Shown in pieces: positions 8,288 through 16,376 of a stretch of 64,000 nucleotides of DNA (positions are counted from its first letter, which is position 1; each line of letters starts with the position of its first letter). The translations under genes were made by a program, and so were the position numbers. The notes under the pieces are model-generated. The model was not told where the DNA came from. It saw only the letters and a program-made list of their open reading frames with translations, and made no database searches. Location of the stretch: the NCBI RefSeq assembly GCF_017813245.1, contig NZ_JAGIQL010000002.1:62001-126000 (forward strand). Direction: 5' to 3'. The stretch comes from Streptomyces montanisoli. GTDB lineage: Bacteria > Actinomycetota > Actinomycetes > Streptomycetales > Streptomycetaceae.

Positions 8288-9697
8288 ATGGGAGTCTGCG
8301 ACTTCCCGCTGATGGACAAGGTGTGCGGCGCCGTCGACTTCGCCACCAACCCCGCCGGCACCGTCACCGACGGTCTCGGCGCATGGATCGCGAAGTCGGC
8401 GGGCGAGCTGGCGTCCAGCGCGGCCGACCTGGCCGCCAACGCCGTTAACAAGACGACGGCCATCGACCTCAACGCCAGCTGGTTCCGCGACAACTACGAG
8501 CTGTTGCTGCCCATCGGCCTCGCCCTGACCGTCGGCATCTTCTGCATCCAGCTCATGACCGCGGCCTGGCGCCGAGACGAACGTGCCCTCGCCAAGGCGG
8601 CGTTCGGCACCATGACCGGAGTCCTGTTCAGCTTCTCCGCCATCGCCTTCACCACCGTCGCCATCACCGTCGTGGACGCGCTGTCCGACGGCCTCTTCAA
8701 AGCCGCCAACACCTCGATCGACGACGCGATCCGTCGTGTGATCAAGGTCGACCAGATGGGGGCCATGTACGACCTCGGCTGGGGTGTGCCCGCGCTGGTC
8801 GCCTTCGGGTGCGCGATCGGCGCCTTCCTCTACTGGGGCGTAATGGTCGCCCGCAAGGTTGGCGTCCTGATCATGGTCGCGCTCGCGGTGTTCGCCGGGG
8901 CCGGTGGCGGCTGGGAGGTCGCCAAGCGGTGGCGGCGCAGCTGGATCGAGGCCACCGGCACCCTGATCGTCTCCAAGCTGTTGATGACCGTCGTTTTCCT
9001 CATCGGCGTCTCCGCCATGGGCAAGAGCGACGCCAGCGACGGGATGGCGGCCCTGTCCGACGCGTTGGCCGGCATCGTCGTGATGGTCCTGGTGCTGCTC
9101 TGCCCCTACGCAACGTACAAATTCGTCCACTGGGCCAGCGACGGCGGCGGCCACGACGACATGCACCGCACCGGTGTCGCCGGCATGGCGGTCGCCGCCG
9201 GAGCCGCGAAGACCGCGGGCAGCCTCGCACTGCGGGCCGGTACCGGCACCCCAGCTCCGCAGGGTCCGAACCAGGTCCCTGGTGCAGGGACGGATGGCGT
9301 CGCCTCCGGCATCAACCCCTCCGGCGGCAACCTCACCAAGGAGGGCATCGACGCCGGGCCGCCCAAGCAGCAGACCCGCTTCCGATACGGCGAAGACCCG
9401 GACGCGAGCGGCGACAAGGGCCGGGCTCTGATCCAGCGCCCCGGGATCCCGCCGCTGATCACACGTCCTGGCGAGGACGAACCGGAAGGGTCCGAATCGA
9501 CTGCCCAAGGCGTTGCGGGCGGCTCCGGTCACCTCGCAGCCGCATCGGCTCCGGGCGGCGACATGACCTCCATGCCGCCAGCCGACCCCGGACCTTCGGC
9601 CTCGGGCACTCCGGCGTCCGGGTCCGGTCCGTCGGCCACCGGCTCCGCGACGCCGACGAACTGGGTGTATCCCACCCAGCCGCCGTCGGGTTCCTGA
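8288..9697 (+). CDS. Polytopic inner-membrane channel protein, VirB6/TrbL-like
   Basis: This 469-aa protein has an amphipathic N-terminal region, five or six transmembrane segments between about residues 75 and 285, and a long Gly/Pro/Ser-rich cytoplasmic tail. The arrangement is that of VirB6/TrbL proteins, which form part of the inner-membrane pore. The ATG at 8288 follows GGAGG by 8 nt. The tail (about residues 300-469) is low in complexity and likely disordered. Confidence 0.75.
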   Translation: MGVCDFPLMDKVCGAVDFATNPAGTVTDGLGAWIAKSAGELASSAADLAANAVNKTTAIDLNASWFRDNYELLLPIGLALTVGIFCIQLMTAAWRRDERALAKAAFGTMTGVLFSFSAIAFTTVAITVVDALSDGLFKAANTSIDDAIRRVIKVDQMGAMYDLGWGVPALVAFGCAIGAFLYWGVMVARKVGVLIMVALAVFAGAGGGWEVAKRWRRSWIEATGTLIVSKLLMTVVFLIGVSAMGKSDASDGMAALSDALAGIVVMVLVLLCPYATYKFVHWASDGGGHDDMHRTGVAGMAVAAGAAKTAGSLALRAGTGTPAPQGPNQVPGAGTDGVASGINPSGGNLTKEGIDAGPPKQQTRFRYGEDPDASGDKGRALIQRPGIPPLITRPGEDEPEGSESTAQGVAGGSGHLAAASAPGGDMTSMPPADPGPSASGTPASGSGPSATGSATPTNWVYPTQPPSGS

Positions 9698-9767
9698 CCC
9701 ACATCCCCGGGGGCGGGCCGCACTCCACGGCCCGCCCCCGCCTCCCCACCAGCAGGAAGGTTTCGCC

Positions 9768-9866
9768 ATGACGTCCAGAAGAGCGCCGCGCGCCCCGTCC
9801 TCCGCCCGCTCTCACCGTCTGGAACCACCATGTCCGGCAAGCACCAGTCCTCCACGCCCACCGTGA
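9768..9866 (+). CDS. Possible 32-aa leader peptide overlapping the next gene start
   Basis: ATG at 9768 has a good ribosome binding site (AGGAAGG at 9754-9760) and opens a 32-codon Arg/Pro-rich frame that ends 36 nt inside the following gene, whose own start at 9830 has no clear ribosome binding site. It may serve only to bring ribosomes to 9830. Nothing in the peptide is recognisable. Confidence 0.25.
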   Translation: MTSRRAPRAPSSARSHRLEPPCPASTSPPRPP

Positions 9867-11296
9867 AGTTCCCGCACCGCAGCAGGCGCGGCGTCCTGCT
9901 CGGCCTGTCCGTCCCGCAGTTGGTCGTCGCCGGGCTCACCGGCCTTCTCCTTCTCGCCGTGATCCTCGCCCGCGGTGTGGTCGGCGCCCTCCAGCTCATC
10001 CCGCTGTGGGCCGTGATCGCCCTGCTCGTCTTCGTCCGCCACCGAGGCCGTGCTCTGGCGGACTGGGCCCCGATCGTCGTCCGGTACGCGCTGCGCCGGA
10101 TGCGAGGCCAGCTCGTCTGGCTCACCCGGCCCTCTCGCCGGCCGACCCGCGAGGGACTGCTCCACCTTCCCGGCACCGCTGCCAGCCTGCGCGTGACCAC
10201 TGCTCCCGACGGCAAGTACGGCGCCGTCCACAACCCGCACACCGGGACGCTGACCGCGGTGGTCAAGGTCTCTTCCCGCGCCTACGCCCTGCTCGACCCG
10301 GGTACCCAGCAGGCCAACGTCGGCGGCTGGGGACGCGCGCTGGCAGCTCTCGCCCGTACCGGGCAGATCGCCCGCATCCAGGTGATCGAGCGCACCATCC
10401 CCGACTCCGGCGACGCGCTGCGCCGCTACTGGGAAGAGCACGGCCACCCCGACACCCCGATGGCCGGCGCGATCTACAACGAGCTGATCCAGAGCGCCGG
10501 TCCCGCAGCCGCCCCGCACGAGGCGTACGTCGCGGTGTCCCTGGACACCAAGGCGGCCCGTCGGCTGATCAACCAGGCCGGCGGCGGTCTCACCGGTGCC
10601 TTCAGCGTCCTCGCCCAGCTCACCTCCACGTTCGACCAGGCGGCGCGGACCGCCGGTCTCACCCCGACGGGCTGGCTCACCGCCCGCGAGATCGCCGCCG
10701 TGGTGCGCACTTCCTATGACCCGAAGGCGCTGGCGACACTCGACCGCTGGTCCACGGCCGGTCGCCCCGAGGCCGAGCCCGCCGCCGCCGGCCCCGTCGT
10801 GGTCGTCGAGAAGGCGGACCGCATCGCCACCGACTCCGCCGTGCACACCACCTACTGGGTGGAGAACTGGCCGCGCACCGAGACCGGCGCCGGCTTCCTG
10901 CACCAACTCCTGTTCACCGGCGGCGTCCGGCGCACGCTGTCGCTCTCCTACGAGCCGAAGAACCTCGACGCCGCCCTGCGCGACGTGCAGCGCAAGAAGT
11001 CCAGCGTGATCGCCGACGCCGCCGAACGAGCCCGGCGCGGCCAAGTCGACTCCGAGGCGGACTCGATCGAGTACCAGGACATCAAGTCCCGCGAACGCCA
11101 GCTCATCGCCGGGCACGCCGACGTCGCCCTGACCGGTCTGCTGACGGTCTCGGCCGACACCGAGGAAGAGCTGCGCACCGCCTGCGCCGTCGTGGAGACC
11201 GCCGCCGTCGGCGCCCAGCTCGACCTCCGGCCCCTGACCTGGCAGCAGGCCGAGGCATTCACCGCCGCCGCCCTGCCGCTCGCGCTTGCTGCCTGA
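9830..11296 (+). CDS. SCO6880-family transfer protein (PrgI/VirB3-like start, VirB4 N-terminal-like body)
   Basis: This 488-aa protein starts with two adjacent transmembrane segments (about residues 25-70), as in PrgI/VirB3-type proteins. A ~400-residue soluble region follows that resembles the ATPase-free N-terminal part of VirB4/TraC. I recognise it as the family annotated SCO6880 in Streptomyces. It has no Walker A motif; the ATPase half is supplied by the gene at 11802. Together the two genes look like a VirB3-VirB4 unit split in two. Confidence 0.75.
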   Translation: MSGKHQSSTPTVKFPHRSRRGVLLGLSVPQLVVAGLTGLLLLAVILARGVVGALQLIPLWAVIALLVFVRHRGRALADWAPIVVRYALRRMRGQLVWLTRPSRRPTREGLLHLPGTAASLRVTTAPDGKYGAVHNPHTGTLTAVVKVSSRAYALLDPGTQQANVGGWGRALAALARTGQIARIQVIERTIPDSGDALRRYWEEHGHPDTPMAGAIYNELIQSAGPAAAPHEAYVAVSLDTKAARRLINQAGGGLTGAFSVLAQLTSTFDQAARTAGLTPTGWLTAREIAAVVRTSYDPKALATLDRWSTAGRPEAEPAAAGPVVVVEKADRIATDSAVHTTYWVENWPRTETGAGFLHQLLFTGGVRRTLSLSYEPKNLDAALRDVQRKKSSVIADAAERARRGQVDSEADSIEYQDIKSRERQLIAGHADVALTGLLTVSADTEEELRTACAVVETAAVGAQLDLRPLTWQQAEAFTAAALPLALAA

Positions 11297-11321
11297 TCCT
11301 CCCCTTCGAAAGAGCACCCTC

Positions 11322-11774
11322 ATGTCCCGCACCGCCAGCCCGACCGCGCAGGACTTTGTGCCCTTCGCCACCGCCGCGCTCGACTTCCACCGCGCACTCA
11401 ACATCCCGGGCGGCCCGCTGGTCACCACCCGCGCCGAGCTGGACGCCCTGCACGCCCACCTCGTCTCGCTGTACGGGCTGCTCGACGCCGACGCAGGTCG
11501 CACTGGGCAGCTCGTCGCGGTCGAGGGCGACCAGCTCCGCACCGCCCGTACCCGCATCTGGCAGGCCGCCGAGCACCTCCACGCCGCCTACCACGCGGCG
11601 CCCCGGCCGGACTCCGGCGAGATCCCCGAACCGGAGGCGTGCCAGGCCGGCCTCCCAGAGGGGGCACCGGAACTGACCATCTGCCAGCGCCACCAGCGCA
11701 CCGCGCATCTCGTCCGGCGGCGCACCACCCCGACCGACCTGGACGCCCCGTTCACCGGCCTCATCCGCCGCTGA
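11322..11774 (+). CDS. Conserved hypothetical, 150 aa, within the transfer operon
   Basis: This soluble, mostly helical protein has no transmembrane segment and no motif that I recognise. A CQRHQ sequence near residue 127 could be part of a metal site but stands alone. The ATG at 11322 has a weak AAGAG ribosome binding site. Its constant-looking place between the two VirB4-like halves suggests that it serves the ATPase complex. It may match a DUF family known beside SCO6880 genes, but I cannot name it with confidence. Confidence 0.65.
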   Translation: MSRTASPTAQDFVPFATAALDFHRALNIPGGPLVTTRAELDALHAHLVSLYGLLDADAGRTGQLVAVEGDQLRTARTRIWQAAEHLHAAYHAAPRPDSGEIPEPEACQAGLPEGAPELTICQRHQRTAHLVRRRTTPTDLDAPFTGLIRR

Positions 11775-11801
11775 CCCACCCCCTCACCTGGAGAAACGCT
11801 C

Positions 11802-13304
11802 ATGCCTCGCATCCGCGCCACCGCCTCCCCTCTGTTCGTGCCCCGTAAGACGACACGCGCCGAGCAGCGGGCCGCCCGAGCCGGTTTCGCCGAGGCCCGC
11901 CGCCAGGCACGCCTCGCCGGAAAACCGCCCAAGCACCGCGCCGAGCAGACTCTCGACCCGGATCTGCGGCCCACCTACCCGCTCGCCGGCCGCCCCGGCC
12001 CGGCCTCCGCCCGCGGCGGCAAGCTCGACCTGCCCGCACACCGGATGACCACCGCCACAGCCAGCGGCGCGTACCCGTTCGTGGCCGAGGGTGGCCTGGG
12101 CGCCGAAGGGGTGTTCATCGGCCGCGATGTGCACGCGGAGGCGGCCTTCTGCTTCGACCCGTTCTCTCTCTACAACAGCGGCCGGGTGGAGGGCTTCACC
12201 AACCCCAACGCGGTCCTGGCCGGGATCATCGGTATGGGCAAGTCGGCGCTGGCGAAATCCATCGCCACCCGGTCGATCGCCCACGGCTACCGGATCTACA
12301 TCCCCTGCGATCCCAAGGGGGAGTGGACCGGTGTCTCGCAAGCCCTCGGCGGATACAGCATCGCCCTGGGCCCAGGGCTCCCCGGCCGGTTGAACCCGCT
12401 GGACGCCCCGGCCCGGCCCACCTCCGTGAGCGAGGAGGACTGGTTTACGGAGGTTCGCAAGCGCCGCCTGTTGCTGCTGGCCGGCCTCGCTCGCACCGTG
12501 CTGAAGCGCGATCTGCTGCCGATGGAGCACACCGCCCTCGATCTGGCCCTGGATCTGGTCGTCGCTGACGCCGCCGCCCGGGGCACGGTGCCGCTGCTCG
12601 GCGAGATCGCGCACGTACTCGGCTCCCCCGAACGCCTCGACCGGGCCCTCGGCCACCAGGCGGGGCAACTCGGTTCAGCCGCCCAGGACCTCGCCCACGC
12701 CCTGCGACGTCTCGTGCACGGCGATTTGAGCGGCATGTTCGACGCGCCGAGCACCGTGTCGTTCGACCCGACCACACCGATGCTGTCCATCGACCTCTCC
12801 CGTCTCGGCGGCTCCGGTGACGACACGGCACTGGTGCTCGCGATGACGTGCGCGAGCGCGTGGATGGAGTCAGCCCTCAGCGATCCCGAGGGGGGCCGTC
12901 GCTGGGTGATCTACGACGAGGCGTGGCGGCTGATGCGGCACGTCGGGCTGCTGGAGCGGATGCAGAGCCAGTGGAAGCTCTCCCGAGGGCTGGGCATCGC
13001 GAACCTGATGGTGATCCACCGCCTGAGCGATTTGCTCTCGGCGGGCGATGCAGGCTCGCGCGGCCGAGTTCTGGCCGAGGGCCTGCTGGCCGACTGCTCC
13101 ACCCGGATCATCTACCGCCAAGAGCCCGACCAGCTCGCCGCCGCTGCATCTCTGCTCGGCCTGACCGGCGTCGAGACCCAGGCTGTGTCCGCCCTGACCA
13201 AGGGCCGAGGTCTGTGGAAGGTCGCCGACCGCTCCTTCATCACCCAGCACATCCTCCACCCGGCCGAGCGGGAGCTGTTCGACACCGACGCCCGCATGCA
13301 CTGA
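11802..13304 (+). CDS. VirB4/TraC-type conjugation ATPase, C-terminal (motor) half
   Basis: This 500-aa AAA+/HerA-like ATPase has Walker A GMGKSALAKS near residue 145 and Walker B WVIYDEAW near residue 370, followed by the RLSDLL and IIYRQ sensor-type signatures of VirB4/TraC proteins. It would power channel assembly and substrate transfer at the inner membrane. The N-terminal ~75 residues are basic and low in complexity. The ATG at 11802 follows GGAG by 9 nt. It lacks the membrane-proximal N-terminal VirB4 domain, which appears to be encoded by the gene at 9830. Confidence 0.85.
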   Translation: MPRIRATASPLFVPRKTTRAEQRAARAGFAEARRQARLAGKPPKHRAEQTLDPDLRPTYPLAGRPGPASARGGKLDLPAHRMTTATASGAYPFVAEGGLGAEGVFIGRDVHAEAAFCFDPFSLYNSGRVEGFTNPNAVLAGIIGMGKSALAKSIATRSIAHGYRIYIPCDPKGEWTGVSQALGGYSIALGPGLPGRLNPLDAPARPTSVSEEDWFTEVRKRRLLLLAGLARTVLKRDLLPMEHTALDLALDLVVADAAARGTVPLLGEIAHVLGSPERLDRALGHQAGQLGSAAQDLAHALRRLVHGDLSGMFDAPSTVSFDPTTPMLSIDLSRLGGSGDDTALVLAMTCASAWMESALSDPEGGRRWVIYDEAWRLMRHVGLLERMQSQWKLSRGLGIANLMVIHRLSDLLSAGDAGSRGRVLAEGLLADCSTRIIYRQEPDQLAAAASLLGLTGVETQAVSALTKGRGLWKVADRSFITQHILHPAERELFDTDARMH

Positions 13305-13353
13305 TTCGCCCGTCGCCCGCACCTGTACCCGCACCCCCTCGGATGGATCTGCC

Positions 13354-14118
13354 ATGCCCAGCCACTACGACGTGCTGCCCGACCTGGCCTTCGGCCACCA
13401 CCCCGTCCACGGCATCGTCGCCGAGAACCCGAAGAACCTCGCGGCCAGCGCCTGGATGCTCAAGCGATTTGACTTCCATCCCGTCCCCGACCAGCCGACG
13501 TTGTACGCGCTGGCCGACCAGAACCGTGACGGACGAGGCCGTACGAGCCGGGCCGTCGAGCTGCTGCGCAAGGCCGGCTACCAGGTCGATGTGGACACCG
13601 CACTTGACCCTACGCTGTCGCCCGATACGGCACAGGTCCGCGAATGCGGTCTCCCCAGTGAGCCAGACGTCGCCTTCGCCGATCACCCGCAGCTCGGCAT
13701 CGTCGCAGCCCTCGACGACCGGGTCTCCGCCATCAGCGGGCTCATGCTGGTTGAGGACGGCTGGCGGCACAACTCGAGCCTGGACATCTACACGCTCCCC
13801 GCCACCACCGATCGCGTCGAAGCGCTGGGAAAGGTCGCCGACGCCACGTCGGCCCTGCACCGTTCGAGGCTCCAGGTCGCAGTGCAGCCCCGCCTCGCTC
13901 AAGAGGTGACGGCCCACCCCCGCCCTGCTGACACGCCGGCCGCTGGCCGTGAGCGCGGCCACGGTCCCGCTCGCGCGTCTCCGTTGAGCGCCGCCGCGCT
14001 CGCCGCCAGCCCGGCCCGTGCCGGTATCCCGGGCAGGGCGCCGGTCCCCACCTCCGCCGTCACCACAGCGGCGGTCCGTCCGGTTGACCCCCGCATCGCG
14101 TACTCACGCGACCGCTGA
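13354..14118 (+). CDS. Hypothetical with two tandem ~75-residue modules and an Arg-ended tail
   Basis: In this 254-aa protein, residues ~10-85 and ~105-180 look like two copies of one module: a short beta start with G(I)VA, a helix, a GF/GW turn with Y(T/A)L, then a helix ending in Y/L-Q-V-x-V. The protein at 14800 has one similar module, so the two may be paralogues. The last ~65 residues are Ala/Pro/Arg-rich and probably disordered, ending in SRDR. The function is unknown. It lies directly after the VirB4-like ATPase gene. Confidence 0.65.
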   Translation: MPSHYDVLPDLAFGHHPVHGIVAENPKNLAASAWMLKRFDFHPVPDQPTLYALADQNRDGRGRTSRAVELLRKAGYQVDVDTALDPTLSPDTAQVRECGLPSEPDVAFADHPQLGIVAALDDRVSAISGLMLVEDGWRHNSSLDIYTLPATTDRVEALGKVADATSALHRSRLQVAVQPRLAQEVTAHPRPADTPAAGRERGHGPARASPLSAAALAASPARAGIPGRAPVPTSAVTTAAVRPVDPRIAYSRDR

Positions 14119-14143
14119 TCCAACTCCTTAAGGAGGCCCTCCC

Positions 14144-14641
14144 ATGGCCGTGAAGACGATCTGGCCCATCGACCACACCTGCGGCCACCATGCCGACCGC
14201 GACCTGTCCGACCGACCGGCCGACCGCCGCGCAGGCTTCGCCGAATGGCTCGCCAGGCAGGAGTGCACCGACTGCTGGCGCGCCTCGAACGAGGGCGACG
14301 AGCAGGACAAGGCCGCCTGGCTCAAGGCGAAGCGCGCCGAGGAGCAGACCGCGTCCGAAGCCTGGTCCGAGCAGTACCAGATGCCTCCACTGGAGGGGAC
14401 CGAGCGGGCCGTGCCCTGGGGCGTGCGCTGTCGTCACCAGATCCTGACCAACGCCTACACCGCACTGGTCACCGAAGGCACGAACAGCGAAGCCGAGTGG
14501 GCGGAGATCGAGGAGAGCGCTCGTACGGTGACCCGCGCCGGGTGGTGGATAGACCAGAGGTCCTCCGAGCCCGAGGACCTCACCGAACTGCTCCGAGCCG
14601 CCACCGGGGCCGACCGGCCGACAGAGAACCCCTTCTTCTGA
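14144..14641 (+). CDS. Hypothetical with Cys/His zinc-binding-like motif
   Basis: This 165-aa soluble, acidic and helical protein has the pattern CGHHxD near residue 14 and CTDC near residue 42, which together could bind one zinc ion. AAGGAGG lies just before the ATG. A strong terminator-like hairpin follows the stop (14646-14675). Unlike its neighbours it has no Arg-ended disordered tail; it ends in NPFF. Confidence 0.65.
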   Translation: MAVKTIWPIDHTCGHHADRDLSDRPADRRAGFAEWLARQECTDCWRASNEGDEQDKAAWLKAKRAEEQTASEAWSEQYQMPPLEGTERAVPWGVRCRHQILTNAYTALVTEGTNSEAEWAEIEESARTVTRAGWWIDQRSSEPEDLTELLRAATGADRPTENPFF

Positions 14642-14645
14642 CCGA

Positions 14646-14675
14646 CCGGGTGCCCTGCTGCGGCGGGGCACCCGG
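14646..14675 (+). terminator. Terminator-like hairpin after the zinc-motif protein
   Basis: CCGGGTGCCC (14646-14655) pairs with GGGCACCCGG (14666-14675) around a 10-nt loop. It begins 5 nt after the stop codon, in a 158-bp gap inside the otherwise dense operon, and may partly end transcription there. Confidence 0.7.
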
Positions 14676-14799
14676 CTGACCGCCACCGTGCGGCCTCTAC
14701 CAGCGCTTCTCGGCCGGACCAAACCCCGGATTTGCCGGACGCTCTGCCCACTGGCCCACCTCCAACGGGTCCTTCGCTCCCTCTGCCCCGGAGACTTCC

Positions 14800-15525
14800 G
14801 TGCCTACCTCGATCACCATCACGTCCGAGTTCAGCGGCAGCGTCGTTGCCAAGGGCGCTACCGATGACCTCTCCGCGCAACTCCTCCGCCACGCCGGTTT
14901 CAAGCAGATCAACGACTGGCACGGCCGACGCCATCGCCTTCCCACCACCACGCCGCTCGCCGAGCAGGTCGCCATCGCCACCCATGCTGCCGAGATGCTC
15001 CGAGCCGCTCGCTACGACGTCACCCTTCCGCCCTCTCTCGACACGGCCCGGAAGAGCCCTCCGGTGCATGCGCTCAAGCCCTACGCCGCCGGAGCCGAAC
15101 TTCTCACCATCACGGACCAGATCCGGGCGGCCGAAGACGGGGCCAGCCTTCAGCGCGCAGTTGACCACCTCCTTCACCCCGAGCACGGTGCTCTGGAGCG
15201 TGTCCGGGAGGCCCTGGAAGCGGCGGGAGAACAGGTCAACGACCTGGACGACGAAGCGTATGCGCTCGCTGACCGGTTCGGCTTCGCCTCGGAGTTCGTC
15301 AGCTCGGCCCAGTCTGAACTCGTCGATTCCGAGGCCGAGCTACGCCACGTAGGCACCGCGTCAGCGAGTAACTCCGCAGCACAGACCGTCCGTGATCACC
15401 GTGGTGCCGCTCTGGCCACTTCCCCCGCGGCGAACCAGGCCAAGGTCTCCTCGTCGTCCAGTTCCCAGACTGCGCCCCTCACCACGACGAGTCACCAGCC
15501 GCGCGTCTCAGCCCCCCGACGGTGA
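14800..15525 (+). CDS. Hypothetical, one module shared with the protein at 13354, Arg-ended tail
   Basis: This 241-aa protein has N-terminal residues ~1-80 resembling the repeated module of the protein at 13354 (beta start, helix, GF turn, helix ending in A-x-Y-x-V). A second, helical region of ~90 residues follows. The last ~55 residues are Ser/Thr/Ala-rich and end in SAPRR. The GTG start at 14800 has a CCGGAG-type ribosome binding site. The function is unknown. Confidence 0.6.
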   Translation: MPTSITITSEFSGSVVAKGATDDLSAQLLRHAGFKQINDWHGRRHRLPTTTPLAEQVAIATHAAEMLRAARYDVTLPPSLDTARKSPPVHALKPYAAGAELLTITDQIRAAEDGASLQRAVDHLLHPEHGALERVREALEAAGEQVNDLDDEAYALADRFGFASEFVSSAQSELVDSEAELRHVGTASASNSAAQTVRDHRGAALATSPAANQAKVSSSSSSQTAPLTTTSHQPRVSAPRR

Positions 15526-15615
15526 CCCCAGCCGCTCTCTTGGCCGTCGGCCACCAGTACGTCGCACTCCCCCGCTCGACTCGGCCGTCCAGGGCCACTC
15601 CCCGGAGGAGGCAAC

Positions 15616-16281
15616 ATGCCCGAGTACTACTCCAGCATCGGCGAGGCCGTCGGTGCGGCCATGCAGCACAACATCCGGCTCGCCAACCGCAGCGCGGCAC
15701 CGAGCTCCGACAAGCCGCTGCAGGTCAGGCGCCTGCCAAACGCTTCTGCGGATCCGTACTCCGTCCGCGGGATGATCTCTCGCCTCCACGAGGATGCCTC
15801 GCCCGATGAAGTGGCCGGCATCATCGAGGAGGTCAACGGCGCACTGGTCGGGGCTCTGCCCGAGCTGACCGAACTCGTCGCCTCTGCCGCAGACTGGACT
15901 CGCGCCCGTCTCGACTTCGACGACCCGAGTCACAATCCGACTTTCGAGACGTGGACGCGACTGGCCGCCGCTTACGGAATGCTCCAGAACGTCCGTGAGC
16001 AGTTGGAGGTCGCCGAGGACGGTGTCGCTGCCTGTCCTGCAGAGCGCACAGACCCCCGGCACCACCAAATGGTCAACGTCCTGCGCAGCCGGGAGTTGCT
16101 CGACGATGTCCTCGGTGCCGAAGTTGCTCCTGCGCCGTCCGCTGCCCGGAATTTCGATTCAGACCGGCAGCGCGCCGCCCGCGCCTCCTCGCCGTGCGCC
16201 GGACCGTCGCCGTCGACCAGCAGTCCGCCGGCCACCGCACCGCCTCCGCCCGCTCCTCGTCCTGCCGGCCGACCCCGCTGA
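15616..16281 (+). CDS. Hypothetical helical protein with Pro-rich Arg-ended tail
   Basis: This 221-aa protein has about 165 N-terminal residues that look helical and acidic, without a motif that I know. The last ~50 residues are Pro/Ser/Ala-rich and end in AGRPR. CGGAGGAGG precedes the ATG. It lies just upstream of the coupling-protein gene, where accessory relaxosome or coupling factors are often found, but nothing else supports such a role. Confidence 0.6.
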   Translation: MPEYYSSIGEAVGAAMQHNIRLANRSAAPSSDKPLQVRRLPNASADPYSVRGMISRLHEDASPDEVAGIIEEVNGALVGALPELTELVASAADWTRARLDFDDPSHNPTFETWTRLAAAYGMLQNVREQLEVAEDGVAACPAERTDPRHHQMVNVLRSRELLDDVLGAEVAPAPSAARNFDSDRQRAARASSPCAGPSPSTSSPPATAPPPPAPRPAGRPR

Positions 16282-16376
16282 AACGTTCCGCTTCACACTC
16301 CCTGGAGTATCCCCATGAGCTGCACGAGAGCCGAGCACGCCCCGCCCCCGCCCGCTCGCACACCCAAGGATCCGCC

